A stretch of 64,000 nt of DNA from Nothophaeocryptopus gaeumannii (Eukaryota; Ascomycota; Dothideomycetes; Mycosphaerellales; Mycosphaerellaceae). The stretch lies in NCBI GenBank assembly GCA_031771865.1, contig JASISA010000009.1, forward strand, positions 682,001 through 746,000, written 5' to 3'. Positions 33,879 through 44,406 of this stretch are shown here, one piece after another (position 1 is the stretch's first letter; each line of letters begins with the position of its first letter). The notes under the pieces were generated by a model. The model was given only the letters and a program-made list of their open reading frames with translations, was not told where the DNA came from and did not search any database. Position numbers and translations under genes: made by a program.

Positions 33879-34340
33879 ATCCCTCAGGTCTCCGATGAAC
33901 AATTCCATCGACACTGGGAAACAATCCATGCAGACATGACCATTGGTGCGAAAGGCTTCCAATCCCACAAGCTACAGCGATACGCCCAGGTCCATCAAAC
34001 AACCGAGCTCAAGCAGAAAGCGAAGAGCCTCGAATCGACACTGGGAATCCAACATCTAGACTATGATGGATGCTTAGAGATCTGGGTAAAGGACTGGGAT
34101 GACTTGATCAATTTCTCCAACAGTGAGGAGTATAAGAGGATGATGGCTCCGGATTGTCAATTGTTCATGGCTATGCCGATTGCCCTGCGCAGACTTCCCC
34201 GTGAACCTGAGAAAGGGCCGTGTGCTGATTGCGACGCAGGTCTTCGTCGGCTACGAGAACATCATCTACGGAGAGGCTTTGCCTGGCTTTGGCGGCAGGG
34301 ATGGCGTTGTGGTGTCGAATCTGCAGACTCGAGAGGGGTA
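33879..34340 (+). pseudogene. Second EthD-like gene, 5' exon and frame not resolved
   Basis: From about 33880, after a CTCAG acceptor, the frame reads VSDEQFHRHWETIHADMTIGAK, the N-terminal EthD pattern, continuing to EEYKRMMAPDCQLFMAMPI. The C-terminal strand VFVGYENIIYGEALPGFGG appears in another frame from about 34246. I found neither a first exon with a Met in phase nor a convincing intron that joins the two frames. The only nearby donor, GTGAAC at 34199, gives the wrong phase. So it is either broken (a one-base shift near 34190) or spliced in an unusual way. It is a paralogue in type of the EthD-like gene 2 kb to the left. Confidence 0.55.
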
Positions 34341-34529
34341 AGCATTCTATACCTCGAAAATTGGAGAAGGGCACGATACTACCGCTTGGCGGAGCCTCTT
34401 CTCCGGATGTCTCACGACTCATTATTATGGCTTGAGGATCGTCTTCATATGCGTCTTGTGGCTGGCGCGAATCGTTCTCCTTCGCCTCGGTCATTGGAGT
34501 TGGGGAACGGTGGTGTGGCCTGAGGCAGC

Positions 34530-36845
34530 TTGATGTGCGTGATGAAGACAACCCACTGTTGAGTGATGGAGACGAGATCTGTTGAAAAGAGAATCAACAC
34601 AGGTGGGTACTGAGCACGAACATGTTTTGCGTTCCTCTCCACCCGACTCAAGTTATCGACGCTGCCCTGGTACGTCTGGGTACTCGCTCAACAAGGCGTT
34701 CATCCACAATGGCATCTGACAATCCAGCTCAAGATCGTGATCTTGTCGAGAAAGCTGATGTACAGCACCACGAGCACAGCGTGCCCTCACCGGCATCCGA
34801 GCTAGCAGCAACTCAGTCAAAAGGGAGCTATCAAGCCATCAACCTCGTATCGATCCAGGCCAGGCGTCAGTAGCTTTCTTCTTCCGGACCTACCTCCAAG
34901 CCGGTCGGAACCCTTTAACGAGCCGCGGCCATTTCGATCCTCTTACCGATGTACACCATCGCGAAACCCTTCTCCTTACTGTGCTTCGCAATGGGAAGTA
35001 GTAGCCGGCCGCGCATAATTCCGCATAGATGAAGTCGGCGGGAACGATGTTACTTTCTCGCTCATTCGCTATTCGGAACTCCAACATGGAAAGATAACCC
35101 GAAGCAGTCGGCAACGGAGAGTGAGGCTCCTGTGATATATGCAAAGTCGGTCGCTTGCTGAGACAAAGTAGCTCTCGTCGTAATGTCTTCCTTCTTGCAG
35201 CGATAGTTGAGAGTTGCCTGGAGTGATGAGTGGTATGTGGGTCGGCGTATCGTATGGTCAGCCAATATGAGGGGTCTATGGCGTGCGCTACACGAACACC
35301 GCCTGTCGTACACAAAATGGATGCATTAATAAATGCGCGTGCCTGCTCACCGCACTTGAACTCAACTTTTCAAAGTAACATACATACACACAATCTGCGA
35401 TATGTTATGGCTTCTTTCCGACAACTTCCCCCAAAAGGACATGGCGGGTCTTGGCTTCGTTCTGCTTCGCTCGTCGTCCAACCGCGGGCTGCGAATAGCG
35501 GCCGCGGAGCTTCGTGATCCTGGACTGGGACTCAGCCTCGTTTAATTCAACCTTCTCAGCCGTGGATGGACGTTGATATAAAGGACGACTCCCGTGCTGG
35601 GATACTGCTTGATCGCGTCCTTTCCAACAGAAGATGGACGTCAGGTTTTCCTAGTATGTTTCCCCTCCCGGTGGAGCTGACGGCACGTGACCCTTCCGGC
35701 CTCTTCGTATTCTCTCTCGGTTGGATATACGACCAATACGGCCACCATGCCGCCAAGGAGCACCATACGCTTGTGAAATGCTCGGCCGAGGAGTTGCCCT
35801 TTCACGACAGGAGCTTCCCAATGGAATTTACGCGCGGCAGAGGTCATGCCGCGTGCCCACGTTGTTTTTGGGCCTTGTCGTTTGTGCGGCATCGCTCATC
35901 GCAAGTGGCGTTGCCATTATTACGCCTCGCGGGTCACGGCGGCTCCATCGGCTTGGCACTTGGCACTGGGCTGGTCCGATTTGACAACCTCGACATTGGA
36001 CACAATTGTACATTTGTGCCGGAATAGCTATGGACCCTCTCGAACAGCGGCATATACGACATGGCCAGAATGCGGACAATGGACAGGAGAGCTTGCGGTC
36101 ACGTTCCCTGATACCGGCAGATGCGTTGAAGTGTCTCGGGCCAACAGCAGGCTGGGAAGGTTGGTACGGGTGTTTATGTTCTCTTGGCGCGTCAGGATGG
36201 AGGAGCCGGCCACGACTTCTTTCCTTCGATGTGGCAGGCGGGTTTCTCTCCTACCTCCAATCTCGCCTGCTCTGCGGCGCCTCAGCATCCATCGCGAGAT
36301 TGGAGATACTGAAACGACATGCATAGATGGCTTGGCATCTACACAATGCGAACAATCTTTGGGCGTTTAGCGGACACCGTCTCGCACAGCGCATGAACTC
36401 CTGCATCCAGAATCGAGTGCGCGACGAACAGTGCGGCCCTGCAGGAGAAAGGCGCTGCGCCTCGATGCAATCCTGGTTGACAGCGATCGCGACTTCCACA
36501 AACATGCATCCCGGCCACAATACGTAGGTGTGAGAGGCGGTACGCGACTGCCCAGCGGAGCGATCTTGGCACGGCGAAGGACGTGATGGCTACTGGTCAA
36601 TCGAGAAGGGACCTTTCCTTGACCAGCTGGTGGCATAACACTTCGCGTCCGCCGTCTCGCGTGGCCTGGCCATCTACCTTTGACCTTTAGCCGCGATTAT
36701 TATCGTTACTATTCACTACACCTACCGCATGCTTCGTGTCCTCATTCACCACCCCGAACATGCAGTTTCGCTCATCTCTTCCACCACGCTGAAACTCCTG
36801 CCATGAGCAGCACATCCGAAACTACGATCGATCTCCGCCAATAAC
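34530..36845. other. Long region without a recognised gene
   Basis: 2.3 kb. A frame starting MASDNPAQDRDLVEKADVQ (34710) looks like the acidic N-tail of a transporter but stops after about 50 residues. Near 34.9-35.1 kb (minus) a peptide-like stretch changes frame. Near 35.85 kb (plus) VPTLFLGLVVCAASLIASGV is membrane-like. These could be scraps of a decayed transporter and another enzyme, but I cannot join them. The last 150 bases are probably the leader of the next gene. Confidence 0.4.
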
Positions 36846-38774
36846 ATGGCTTGGGCCGTGTGGCTCAAATACCTACGGATCGCGATAAAGCCAACACTCA
36901 TTGTGCTCGCGGTCCTTCTCGGATCGTTCGTCGTGCATCAGGCCGTCTTACCTCTTCTCGCATTCGTCTTCCCGAGCCTAGACCCGGTATTCTTCGACCT
37001 TGGCGTCTTTGGAGCTTACCCACTGGTGCATTACAATTCGTTTCAACTTGGAGGTCCGCAAGCACGACAGCTAAGGTGGGACGACCAGTGCAACGAAGGC
37101 CTCGTACTTCTCACACCTAACGGGCCCGGAGTGCCTCGACCTGGGCCTATGATTGTGGATCCGAGAGGTGAACTGGTTTGGATGTCTGATGATTTCGGCG
37201 CAACTGCAAATCTCAAGGTTCAGCAATATCAGGGCGAAAGCTACCTGACTCTCTGGTCGGGTGAGAAAGCCGCGACTTCCGGGAAAGGGGTCTATTTTAT
37301 GCTCGACAATACCTACCAAGTCGTCCGCATGGTATCAGCGATCGGTGATGACTTGTTCGGCGATTTGCACGAATTCAAGATCACACCTCAAGGAACCGCA
37401 CTTGTGACTGTGTACAACACGACGAACGCGGACCTCAGGGGAATGGGTATGGGTAGAGGCTCCAATGGTTGGATTGTCGACAACCTCTTCCAGGAAATCA
37501 ACATCGAGACTGGCGAATTGCTATTTGAATGGAGTGCCGCCGCTCATTTCGACCCCGCGGAGACCTACATGACGAACCCTTTCGGCGGATATTGGGAAAG
37601 CATACCATTCGATTTCTATCACCTCAACAGCATCGAGAAGGACTCGCGAGGCAACTATCTCATCTCGTCTCGCCACTTCCATCACCTTATGTGCATTGGC
37701 CCTACGGGCGAGACTTTGTGGGTTCTTGGCGGCCGAGACAATCAATTCACCGACCTTTCGGATGGCCAAGCGACCAATTTCAAGTGGCAACACGATGCCA
37801 GGTGGATATCTGAGGATAACGGTATCCTGACATTGTTCGACAATAGCAAAGCCGGCCCGTTGCATTCCGATGCACCAGAAAGCCGAGCAATGGTGATCCA
37901 GATCAACGTCGAGAAAAAGACTGCGAGACTGATCCAATCGATGACCTCCCTTCAGGGCATACTTGCATCGTCACAAGGATCTGTTCAATTACTGCCAGAC
38001 TCACAAAATTTCTTCGTTGGCTGGGGCTCGGCTGCCGCATACTCCGAATACTCGAACCAAGGCGACTTGTTATGCGAGACTCACCTCGGCGCTTCGTGGA
38101 TGTTCTGGATGGAAAAATTCAAGTCATATCGTTCGACCAAGACTTTGGACTGGATCGGCATGCCCAAGGAACCGCCCCAAGTCAAGGTTCAAGACGGAGC
38201 GCTTTACGTGAGCTGGAACGGCGCCACAGAGGTCGCGTTCTGGGCTTTGGAAGCTAGTCGTGAAAGCAATGCCGTGGCAGAGGATCTTCGTGGCAAGGAC
38301 GAAAACTCGGCCCGAGAAGACGGCCAACGTGATCAAGTGCTAGGCACATTCGAGACCGTCGACATCATTCCCGAGACTGGATTCGAAGGCTCTTTCGACC
38401 TTTCCCACGCGCTACCCGCTGACAAGCGATACACTCGTTTCCGAGTCGCTGCGCTCGATGCTGAACAGAAGATACTTCGATACTCTGAGCCTTGCGCTGC
38501 CGACGGAGACGACTCCGAGACCTCAATCCTCATGATCATCTTCAAACTCTTCTTGTTCATCGGATTCCTGGTCGGTGTACGCTTCGCCTTCAAATATTAC
38601 CGACCGTCGGGTCATCTCCGCCACGGCGACAGCCAAAGCACAGGCCTTCTCTCACCACTTGCTCCTGCCTGGATGGATTGGAGAGCATCGCCTGGCAGAC
38701 GACGGGCAGATCGATCCAAGATGTACGAATGGATACACATGAAGTGGTCGAGCGCTACTTCGCGGCCCGGTTGA
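36846..38774 (+). CDS. Arylsulfotransferase-like membrane protein
   Basis: Intronless, 642 residues. A hydrophobic segment near the N-terminus (IAIKPTLIVLAVLLGSFVVH) and one near the C-terminus (ILMIIFKLFLFIGFLVGV) bracket a large domain rich in beta-propeller-like repeats: GPMIVDPRGELVWM, DLHEFKITPQGTALVTVYN, DFYHLNSIEKDSRGNYLISSRHFHHL, GETLWVLGGRDNQF and FKWQHDARWI. This is the pattern of the fungal ASST (arylsulfotransferase-2) family. Whether fungal members transfer sulfate is not established. Topology suggests the propeller lies outside or in the lumen. Confidence is high for the family, low for the reaction. Confidence 0.88.
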   Translation: MAWAVWLKYLRIAIKPTLIVLAVLLGSFVVHQAVLPLLAFVFPSLDPVFFDLGVFGAYPLVHYNSFQLGGPQARQLRWDDQCNEGLVLLTPNGPGVPRPGPMIVDPRGELVWMSDDFGATANLKVQQYQGESYLTLWSGEKAATSGKGVYFMLDNTYQVVRMVSAIGDDLFGDLHEFKITPQGTALVTVYNTTNADLRGMGMGRGSNGWIVDNLFQEINIETGELLFEWSAAAHFDPAETYMTNPFGGYWESIPFDFYHLNSIEKDSRGNYLISSRHFHHLMCIGPTGETLWVLGGRDNQFTDLSDGQATNFKWQHDARWISEDNGILTLFDNSKAGPLHSDAPESRAMVIQINVEKKTARLIQSMTSLQGILASSQGSVQLLPDSQNFFVGWGSAAAYSEYSNQGDLLCETHLGASWMFWMEKFKSYRSTKTLDWIGMPKEPPQVKVQDGALYVSWNGATEVAFWALEASRESNAVAEDLRGKDENSAREDGQRDQVLGTFETVDIIPETGFEGSFDLSHALPADKRYTRFRVAALDAEQKILRYSEPCAADGDDSETSILMIIFKLFLFIGFLVGVRFAFKYYRPSGHLRHGDSQSTGLLSPLAPAWMDWRASPGRRRADRSKMYEWIHMKWSSATSRPG

Positions 38775-39600
38775 AACTGGGAAGATGAAACCTAGCTGAC
38801 ACATACCTCCTACGACTGCTATTTGTGCGCTTGCCAAGAGCAGCAAAGACCAATCTCCAAATTTGGGCACTGTGAGCCGTTGTCGTACAGCTGACCACCA
38901 GGGCTGAGGCCAAGACTGGCTTCTATTATTGAGTGGAACACCCTGTGAAGACCGGGGAGCACAATCGCCAAGGCACATATTTGATGCCTGATTGCCTGAC
39001 AAGAGGCAACCTTCACTACTACGCCCGACCCAAGTGCTGGTGACGGCAATCTGCGAAACTTTTTGGAAGACTCTAGGCCCCTTTTTGGAAGACTCTAGGC
39101 CCCTTTTTGGAAAGACTCTAGGGAAGGCGATGAAGAAGAGATGTACATAGAAACGACGGAATGGATTACAAATCATTGTTACGAATAGCATAGCGATCGC
39201 GAGACCAGCTCGCTGGGGACACATTGGACAGGAAAGAGCAAATAGGATATAGAGACGGAATGTGTATCAGCCTCCGATTCTTGAGAATACGCTCTACAGA
39301 AGACGTTACCGCTACCACTTACCTGCCAGTACTTTGCGTTGGCAAATCCGATGCCCTACCGTGGCCACTCCATAACTGTGCGCTTTGTTCAAGAAACGTT
39401 TGAAGCTACACTGAGGCTCAATGCCAAAGTACGCCTATCTACAGTAAACGTGTGCAGTTCTCGGTTTTGGCCCCATTTTACTTCCCGGCAAAGCAGAGTT
39501 AAGTAAGTAGGAAACTTTTTTGCATTTAACGACCACTTAAGCACACAAATTTTCCAACACTCTGTATCCTACACACAGAACTAATCTCAACGGGAAAGGA
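38775..39600. other. Intergenic containing a short tandem repeat
   Basis: No gene recognised; a 22-bp tandem repeat lies at 39059-39123. The stretch around 39.2-39.6 kb is AT-richer and looks like a terminator/promoter region. Confidence 0.4.
39059..39123. repeat. 22-bp tandem repeat, three copies
   Basis: CTTTTTGGAAGACTCTAGGCCC at 39059-39080 and 39081-39102, and a third copy with one extra A and changed end at 39103-39123. The first two copies are identical, so the duplication is recent. Non-coding context. Confidence 0.92.
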
Positions 39601-39739
39601 GACTTTCAGAATGGTCCTCCCCTCCATACTACTCCCGTCTTGACCTGCCTCTCCTCACCTCCCTCGATCTGTCTCTCCCCAGAAATGATATACAAACCTC
39701 GCTCCATCTGGCGTCGATTCTACTGACCTGGCCTCCACG

Positions 39740-40550
39740 CTCACGGTCTACCGCCGCTATCCCTCCGCCTGCTACCCTTCCGCAGCCACTCTCTCCCGAC
39801 GGGTATGTCCTCTTCTCGCCAGGGATATGCTCCAACGCGTAGGGTATTACGAATACCTGAACGGTGGGTAGCATCGTCGCCTGGAGGAAGCAGCGTGACG
39901 GAGACGATGGCGACTTGTTGTATATTGGGTCTGGGATGTTAGTAGTACGGCATTTTGGGAATTGTGGGAGTTGGCCTACGAAAGTTCGCGGGAGGGTGCA
40001 GGGAGCGGATGAGGAGGGAGACTGAGGAGGGGGTGTAAATGTTTCATACGCCGGACGTGGTCGCTTGGGCAGGGGGGAGATCTGGAGGGGATTGAGAGGA
40101 CGCTGGAGGAGAGTGGGACGTGGGATATTCCCGTCTGCGTCTTTCGGGAGCGCCGTGACAACTGCTGTCGGTAGTTTTGCTGTCTCCACTGGACAGGCAC
40201 GAGATGCTGGGTTGTCGGTAGGCACTAAAGTAGGCATCGGCGTTGGCGCTGGACTAGGAGGGCTGCTGCTGCTTGCCGGTTGGCTACTTTTGAGAAGGCT
40301 GAAAGCCAGGAAGGTGTCTCGACTGGCTGAAGCTGTTGGACATACGGGTCAAGGAGCTACGAGAGAAGTTTCGCTGACGGACGGCAAGACTGTTCGTCAA
40401 CGTGCGGAGGATGGCGAGAAGTATGAAGTCGCGGTCGAAAAGTTGCCGAAGTTGGTGTCATGGAGCAGCTGTCTGAGCCTGATGGCTGGACCGACACTGC
40501 GGAGTTGGAAGGACATGTGACAGCTAAGATTGACTCGTGAAACGCGTGTG
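39740..40550 (+). pseudogene. Mid2-like single-TM surface protein, probably broken
   Basis: At 40.14-40.31 kb the frame reads FGSAVTTAVGSFAVSTGQ, a linker, then VGTKVGIGVGAGLGGLLLLA with GWLLLRRLKARK: the Ser/Thr-rich stalk, Gly-rich transmembrane helix and basic stop-transfer of fungal mid2-like proteins. The cytosolic tail shifts frame near 40440 (VEKLPK in one frame, MEQLSEPDGWTDTAELEGH in the next). Upstream, PDGYVLFSPGICSNALGI around 39.8 kb looks like the Cys-rich ectodomain, but stops intervene and I could not join it by introns. A decayed gene is the simplest reading. Confidence 0.4.
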
Positions 40551-40959
40551 GGCTTAGGTGTAGCCATGCGCTGGTCGACAGGCACGAGAATCAACACACA
40601 TCATAGGCTGCTTAAAAGTCTTGGGCGACGTTTGTCGGAACTATCGCACGCATCATCGTTGAACGTCGCCCGCTCTCTCTATCCCCTCCTCGCCAAAGGC
40701 TAGACGGTCCAATTACATGAGAACAATCATTCGTACGCCATCCTGTCAATTGGTTCTCCCCTAGATTTTCCTGAACTTGAGGCGGCTGCGACTGATCCTT
40801 TGCAATCCATATCTGGAATGAGTAGATTATGTCTTCCATGACACTCGAAGTTGTTACCCATAGACTGACTTGCGTACCATCGCTACACCTCATGCGAGTG
40901 ACACCGGGCAGGGAAATCAAAAGCGCCGATTTCGACGAAGTATTGTACGCTTCCCTTAG

Positions 40960-41967
40960 TTACGGGGGCAGCGGGTGCTCAATCTCTTCCAGCGAGGCCG
41001 AGAAGTTGCACTTTAAAATATCTTGGAACCTCGTGTCATCGTCAAAAGCGTAGCTGTCGAGCGAACGAGTGTAGAATGCTACTCTCAAGAGACTTTCGGA
41101 GTGGAGGTGGCGTAACAAAAAGACGCCAAATGATGACACGGATCTCGAAGTCTCTAGCAAAGCCATGATAGATGTGTCGGGGTTCCAACGATCAAGGGGA
41201 TGGACGCCGATGATATTGAAATTAGCATTCGGACCTCCAAGGTCCACGATTTGGATTTTCGGCATCCGCAAATCGAGAATTGCTGGTAAGAGACGCTCTT
41301 GCCGTCTAATCAACATGACAGGTTGAGGTGCAAAATGCCATGTGTTTCTTACAACATGTAGTCGGCTCTTGTCATGGGTACCATTGTCAGCGAAGTAGAC
41401 ATTATCTCCTTGAGCGTTATAAGGGCTTTCGTATACGCGGATTGCGATTGGACCAGATATATTGTCGTCAAATCTGCAGTCAAGCACCGCGAAGGGCCTA
41501 GGAGTTCCTGGAGTGTCCAACAGCGGGTGAACCACCGGCTTTTTCTGAATTCCCACCGCCAGTCTGTCAGATCATAGTGTTGCTCTTTTCTTATGTTCTC
41601 GACATCTGCCGTGTCTTGGAGTCCTGGACATTGCTCTCCGACGTCCGATAGATAGGCATAACACACTTTTGCCTCGCGGTACCACTTCCACATCGAGTTG
41701 ATGGCCTCGCTCAGTTCGGCGCTGCTGGTCTTGTCGATGCAACAGGTATCTACCCATGCGTACTTGAGGCTGTCGTTGCAAGCTTGTTCGCAGGTGTAGC
41801 GCACCTTTGCGAAACCTGTTTTGGTCTTGTGGTTTTCGTTGTGAAGATCTTGAAAGGTGACCTCATCCTCATCCCAAGTATGAGAAAAGTATTGCATACT
41901 CAATGCCTGCGGCCTTTGCGTCAGCGAAATGCTTCAAACGAGTGGTAGCGCTGTCCAGGAGCCACAT
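40960..41967 (-). pseudogene. Relic of a HET-domain protein
   Basis: Begins MWLLDSATTRLKHFADAKAAGIEYAIL; the typical SHTWDEDEVTFQDL follows in the next frame, displaced by an extra T in a T-run near 41889. Then KYAWVDTCCIDKTSSAELSEAINSMW (the HET core, given here only in part) and WFTRCWTLQELL. Right after that, the frame jumps into a C-terminal-type sequence (PFAVLDCRFDDN, ISGPIAIRV), so 200-300 residues that normally lie between are missing. HET proteins trigger cell death on fusion of unlike strains. The single-base slip could be a sequencing error; the internal deletion could not. Confidence 0.8.
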
Positions 41968-42400
41968 CTTTGGGCGGAGGTGGTGATGCTTAGAAACATC
42001 AACAGGCTGGAAAGTTGAGATCGAGTAGGTGCACGGAAGCATAGCTTCACGTGGCGTAGCCCGTGCATAAGTGGGGTGTACTGTAGCCCACATGCACTTG
42101 ATCTGGCAAGTTGTGTCCATGTCGACTTCTCTTGATTCGAAGTCACTATGCTATCGCTCCGCATATGCAAGTATCGCTTCCTCCCGTCTATGCGGCGAAA
42201 GCATGAAAACGATTTGACAACAAAATGTTGCACCGCCTCAGCCAGGGATGTGTTGTTCTGCGGCTCTCTCTCATGGTTCACATGTGCACATTGCTCGTCT
42301 TGCAGAGACGAGCCTTCTTCGTAGATGCGTCTCACTCCCTTCGCCTCCCCTCTAACCCCACGCGCGCCGCTCTTGAGCTCTACTCTGATGGTGAACGCGC

Positions 42401-43093
42401 TTAGTAGCCGACCTTGATCAGGTAGTCGGCCAGCTGCTCGACGGTGTTGGCGGCGGAGCCGGGCTGGACGATCTCGGGGTAGTGCGCAACGAGGATGGCT
42501 TGTGTGGTCTTGACGATAACGACGCCCTCACGGCCCTGCAAACGCCCAGTGTCAGCAAATGCCTCGGTCAACGATCCTACTATCTGTCCCGCAATGATTC
42601 TTCTACATTCTCTCTGCCGCTTGATGCTTGATGCTGTCGCCAACTCACCTTTTTCCCGTATATACTCCTCTCATCCGCCTTGAGCACAACGAATCGCTCG
42701 CCGGAGATGTGGAGACCGCTGCTCTGAACCTGCTTCACGCCATCCTTTCCCGGATCCTTGTATGCGGCAACGACCTCTTGCATCTCCTGTGGAGAGACCT
42801 GGAAGCCGGCGCTGGTGGCCCAGACGCTGTTGCCTTCAGTGTTGAAAATGGCGGCTTTGTCGACGTTGCCAGTGCCGACGAGGCTGTGGAAGATGAGGGG
42901 TTAGTCATATCATCGCGGAGGGGAGGAGCGGAGCGGCATAGGTAGTGATAGGTAGGGCGGTGGTATGGATCTCGCGTACCTGGTATCAACATATGCTGTT
43001 CCACAAATATTAGCCGGTGCTCGAGCACGCACGCGACGTTGGGCCCTCAGGATCGCGGTGAGGGCATATCAGAAACTGACCTTGCCAAGACAT
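42401..43093 (-). CDS. Profilin, four exons
   Basis: Exons 43081-43093 (13 bases), 42980-42995 (16 bases), 42649-42883 and 42401-42535; 132 residues, normal for profilin. Joined N-terminus MSWQAYVDTSLVGTGNVDKA is diagnostic (poly-Pro-binding Trp and Tyr), as are GLHISGERFVVLKADERSIYGKKGREGV and the ending EQLADYLIKVGY. Profilin binds actin monomers and formin poly-proline to feed filament growth. The two tiny 5' exons need precise splicing; intron placement in codons 5 and 10 is consistent with phase. Single housekeeping gene unrelated to its neighbours. Confidence 0.95.
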
Positions 43094-43859
43094 CCTGACT
43101 GTGTGCTGTGTGTTGTGAGGGAGGGTGGTGTCGTATCCTAGATCGAGGAGAGGGAGACGGTGGTACAGAGAAGGTGGTTTTCGTGTCCTCAGATGAAACG
43201 TTTCTAGTTGTGTTGTACCTGAAATGATCGTTTCCAAGCGTTGCGTTGTTCTGACAGGGTTCAGGACTGCCCCACTACAAAAACGCCAAAGCACGCAGAA
43301 CAACCCCTTTGCCCCTCCGAGTGGAAGGGGCCCAAGCTTTCATTCACTCACCGACTTCAAGGACGATTACATTGAGCATGAGAGGGTTGTGGACTGCGAC
43401 AAGGGCAAATTGGATCGCGCGGGAAGGCCTAGTCCTTCATATGCACTTCATCTTACTTACGCAGGCGCTATTCTGCAAGATAATAGCCAGACCAAAGCCT
43501 TCAAGGACCACATGCGATCAGGAAAGACCCTGCCACCATGGAGAGCAGTTCTATCAGCAGGCAGGACGTAGCAAACACTCGACATGCAGTGGTGAGGTTG
43601 CAGAAGGTTGGAGGAGAAAAGAACGTAGGAGCTATGACAACAGTGAACGGAGAGTGAGTGAATGCGGGAGCCATCCGCTAGCGCCACTCACTCACCACCC
43701 AGTCAGACGAGAGCTGCTCGAAAGCCGGCATCATCATCACGACTATGTATACATCCTGGCTGCACATCAGTGGAGATATACGAAAACCAGCCGAGATGCG
43801 ATTGCGCTGTACCTCTCGACCACATGGAGATGTTGCGGGTGAAAGTAAGTATAAAACCC

Positions 43860-44406
43860 GTCTCGGCACGTTTCTCCCAGCCTCTCATCCCAGGAAGGAG
43901 AAGCTCCTGGGCTACTACATCTCCCTCGCCGCTGCAGTCAAGCGCCATCAAGAAGAACCTGGAGAATGGTGGCTCATCATTAACTACCCCTACGTCGGAG
44001 CCGCAGGCAACTATACTGAGAGCTGCGCAAGCGCCATGTTCACGTACGGGCTCTTCAAGGGTATTCATGACGGCTATCTAGAGGAAGCAGAATACTGCCC
44101 CACCGCGGCGAAGGGCTACAACTTGCTCACCGAGCAGTTCGTCGGGAAAAACGATAAAGGAACTATGAAGTGGGAAGGGACGGTTTCTGTGGGGAGTTTG
44201 AGTGGGAATGGAACTTACGAGGTGAGTCCTCTATCTCTTTTATTGAGCTCCGTGAGAGTCTTTGCTAATCCTAGCTGCAGTACTACATCGGCGCCCCCCT
44301 CGCCTTGAACGATTACAAGGGTGTCGGACCTTTCACGTGGGCGAGCCAGCCTTATCTGAACCCTCTATCCAACAGCCCGAGCAATTCGACAGCTAGGAAA
44401 CACTAG
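43860..44406 (+). pseudogene. C-terminal fragment of a GH105-like unsaturated rhamnogalacturonyl hydrolase
   Basis: From about 43865 the frame reads LPASHPRKEKLLGYYISLAA, then GEWWLIINYP, GNYTESCASAMFTYGLFKG (the conserved E-x-S-x-S-A-M-F/Y segment of YteR/GH105 enzymes) and, across a GTGAGT...GCAG intron at 44222-44280, YYIGAPLALNDYKGVGPF. Complete enzymes have about 350-400 residues; the first 55-60 percent, including the catalytic Asp region, is missing upstream, where no matching sequence is seen. These enzymes act on pectin breakdown products. A dead fragment. Confidence 0.75.

Noticed and set aside
38652..39224. 190-codon minus-strand frame running through the 22-bp repeat
   Set aside because: Crosses the tandem repeat and the 3' end of the ASST-like gene; no family-like content.
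39629..40237. 202-codon minus-strand frame
   Set aside because: Antisense to a recognisable stalk and TM helix on the plus strand; proline-rich sequence is the usual shadow of Gly/Ser-coding DNA.
41934..42335. 133-codon minus-strand frame upstream of the HET relic
   Set aside because: Considered as the N-terminus of the HET protein, but the family start MWLLD lies in another frame further in, and this frame carries nothing conserved.
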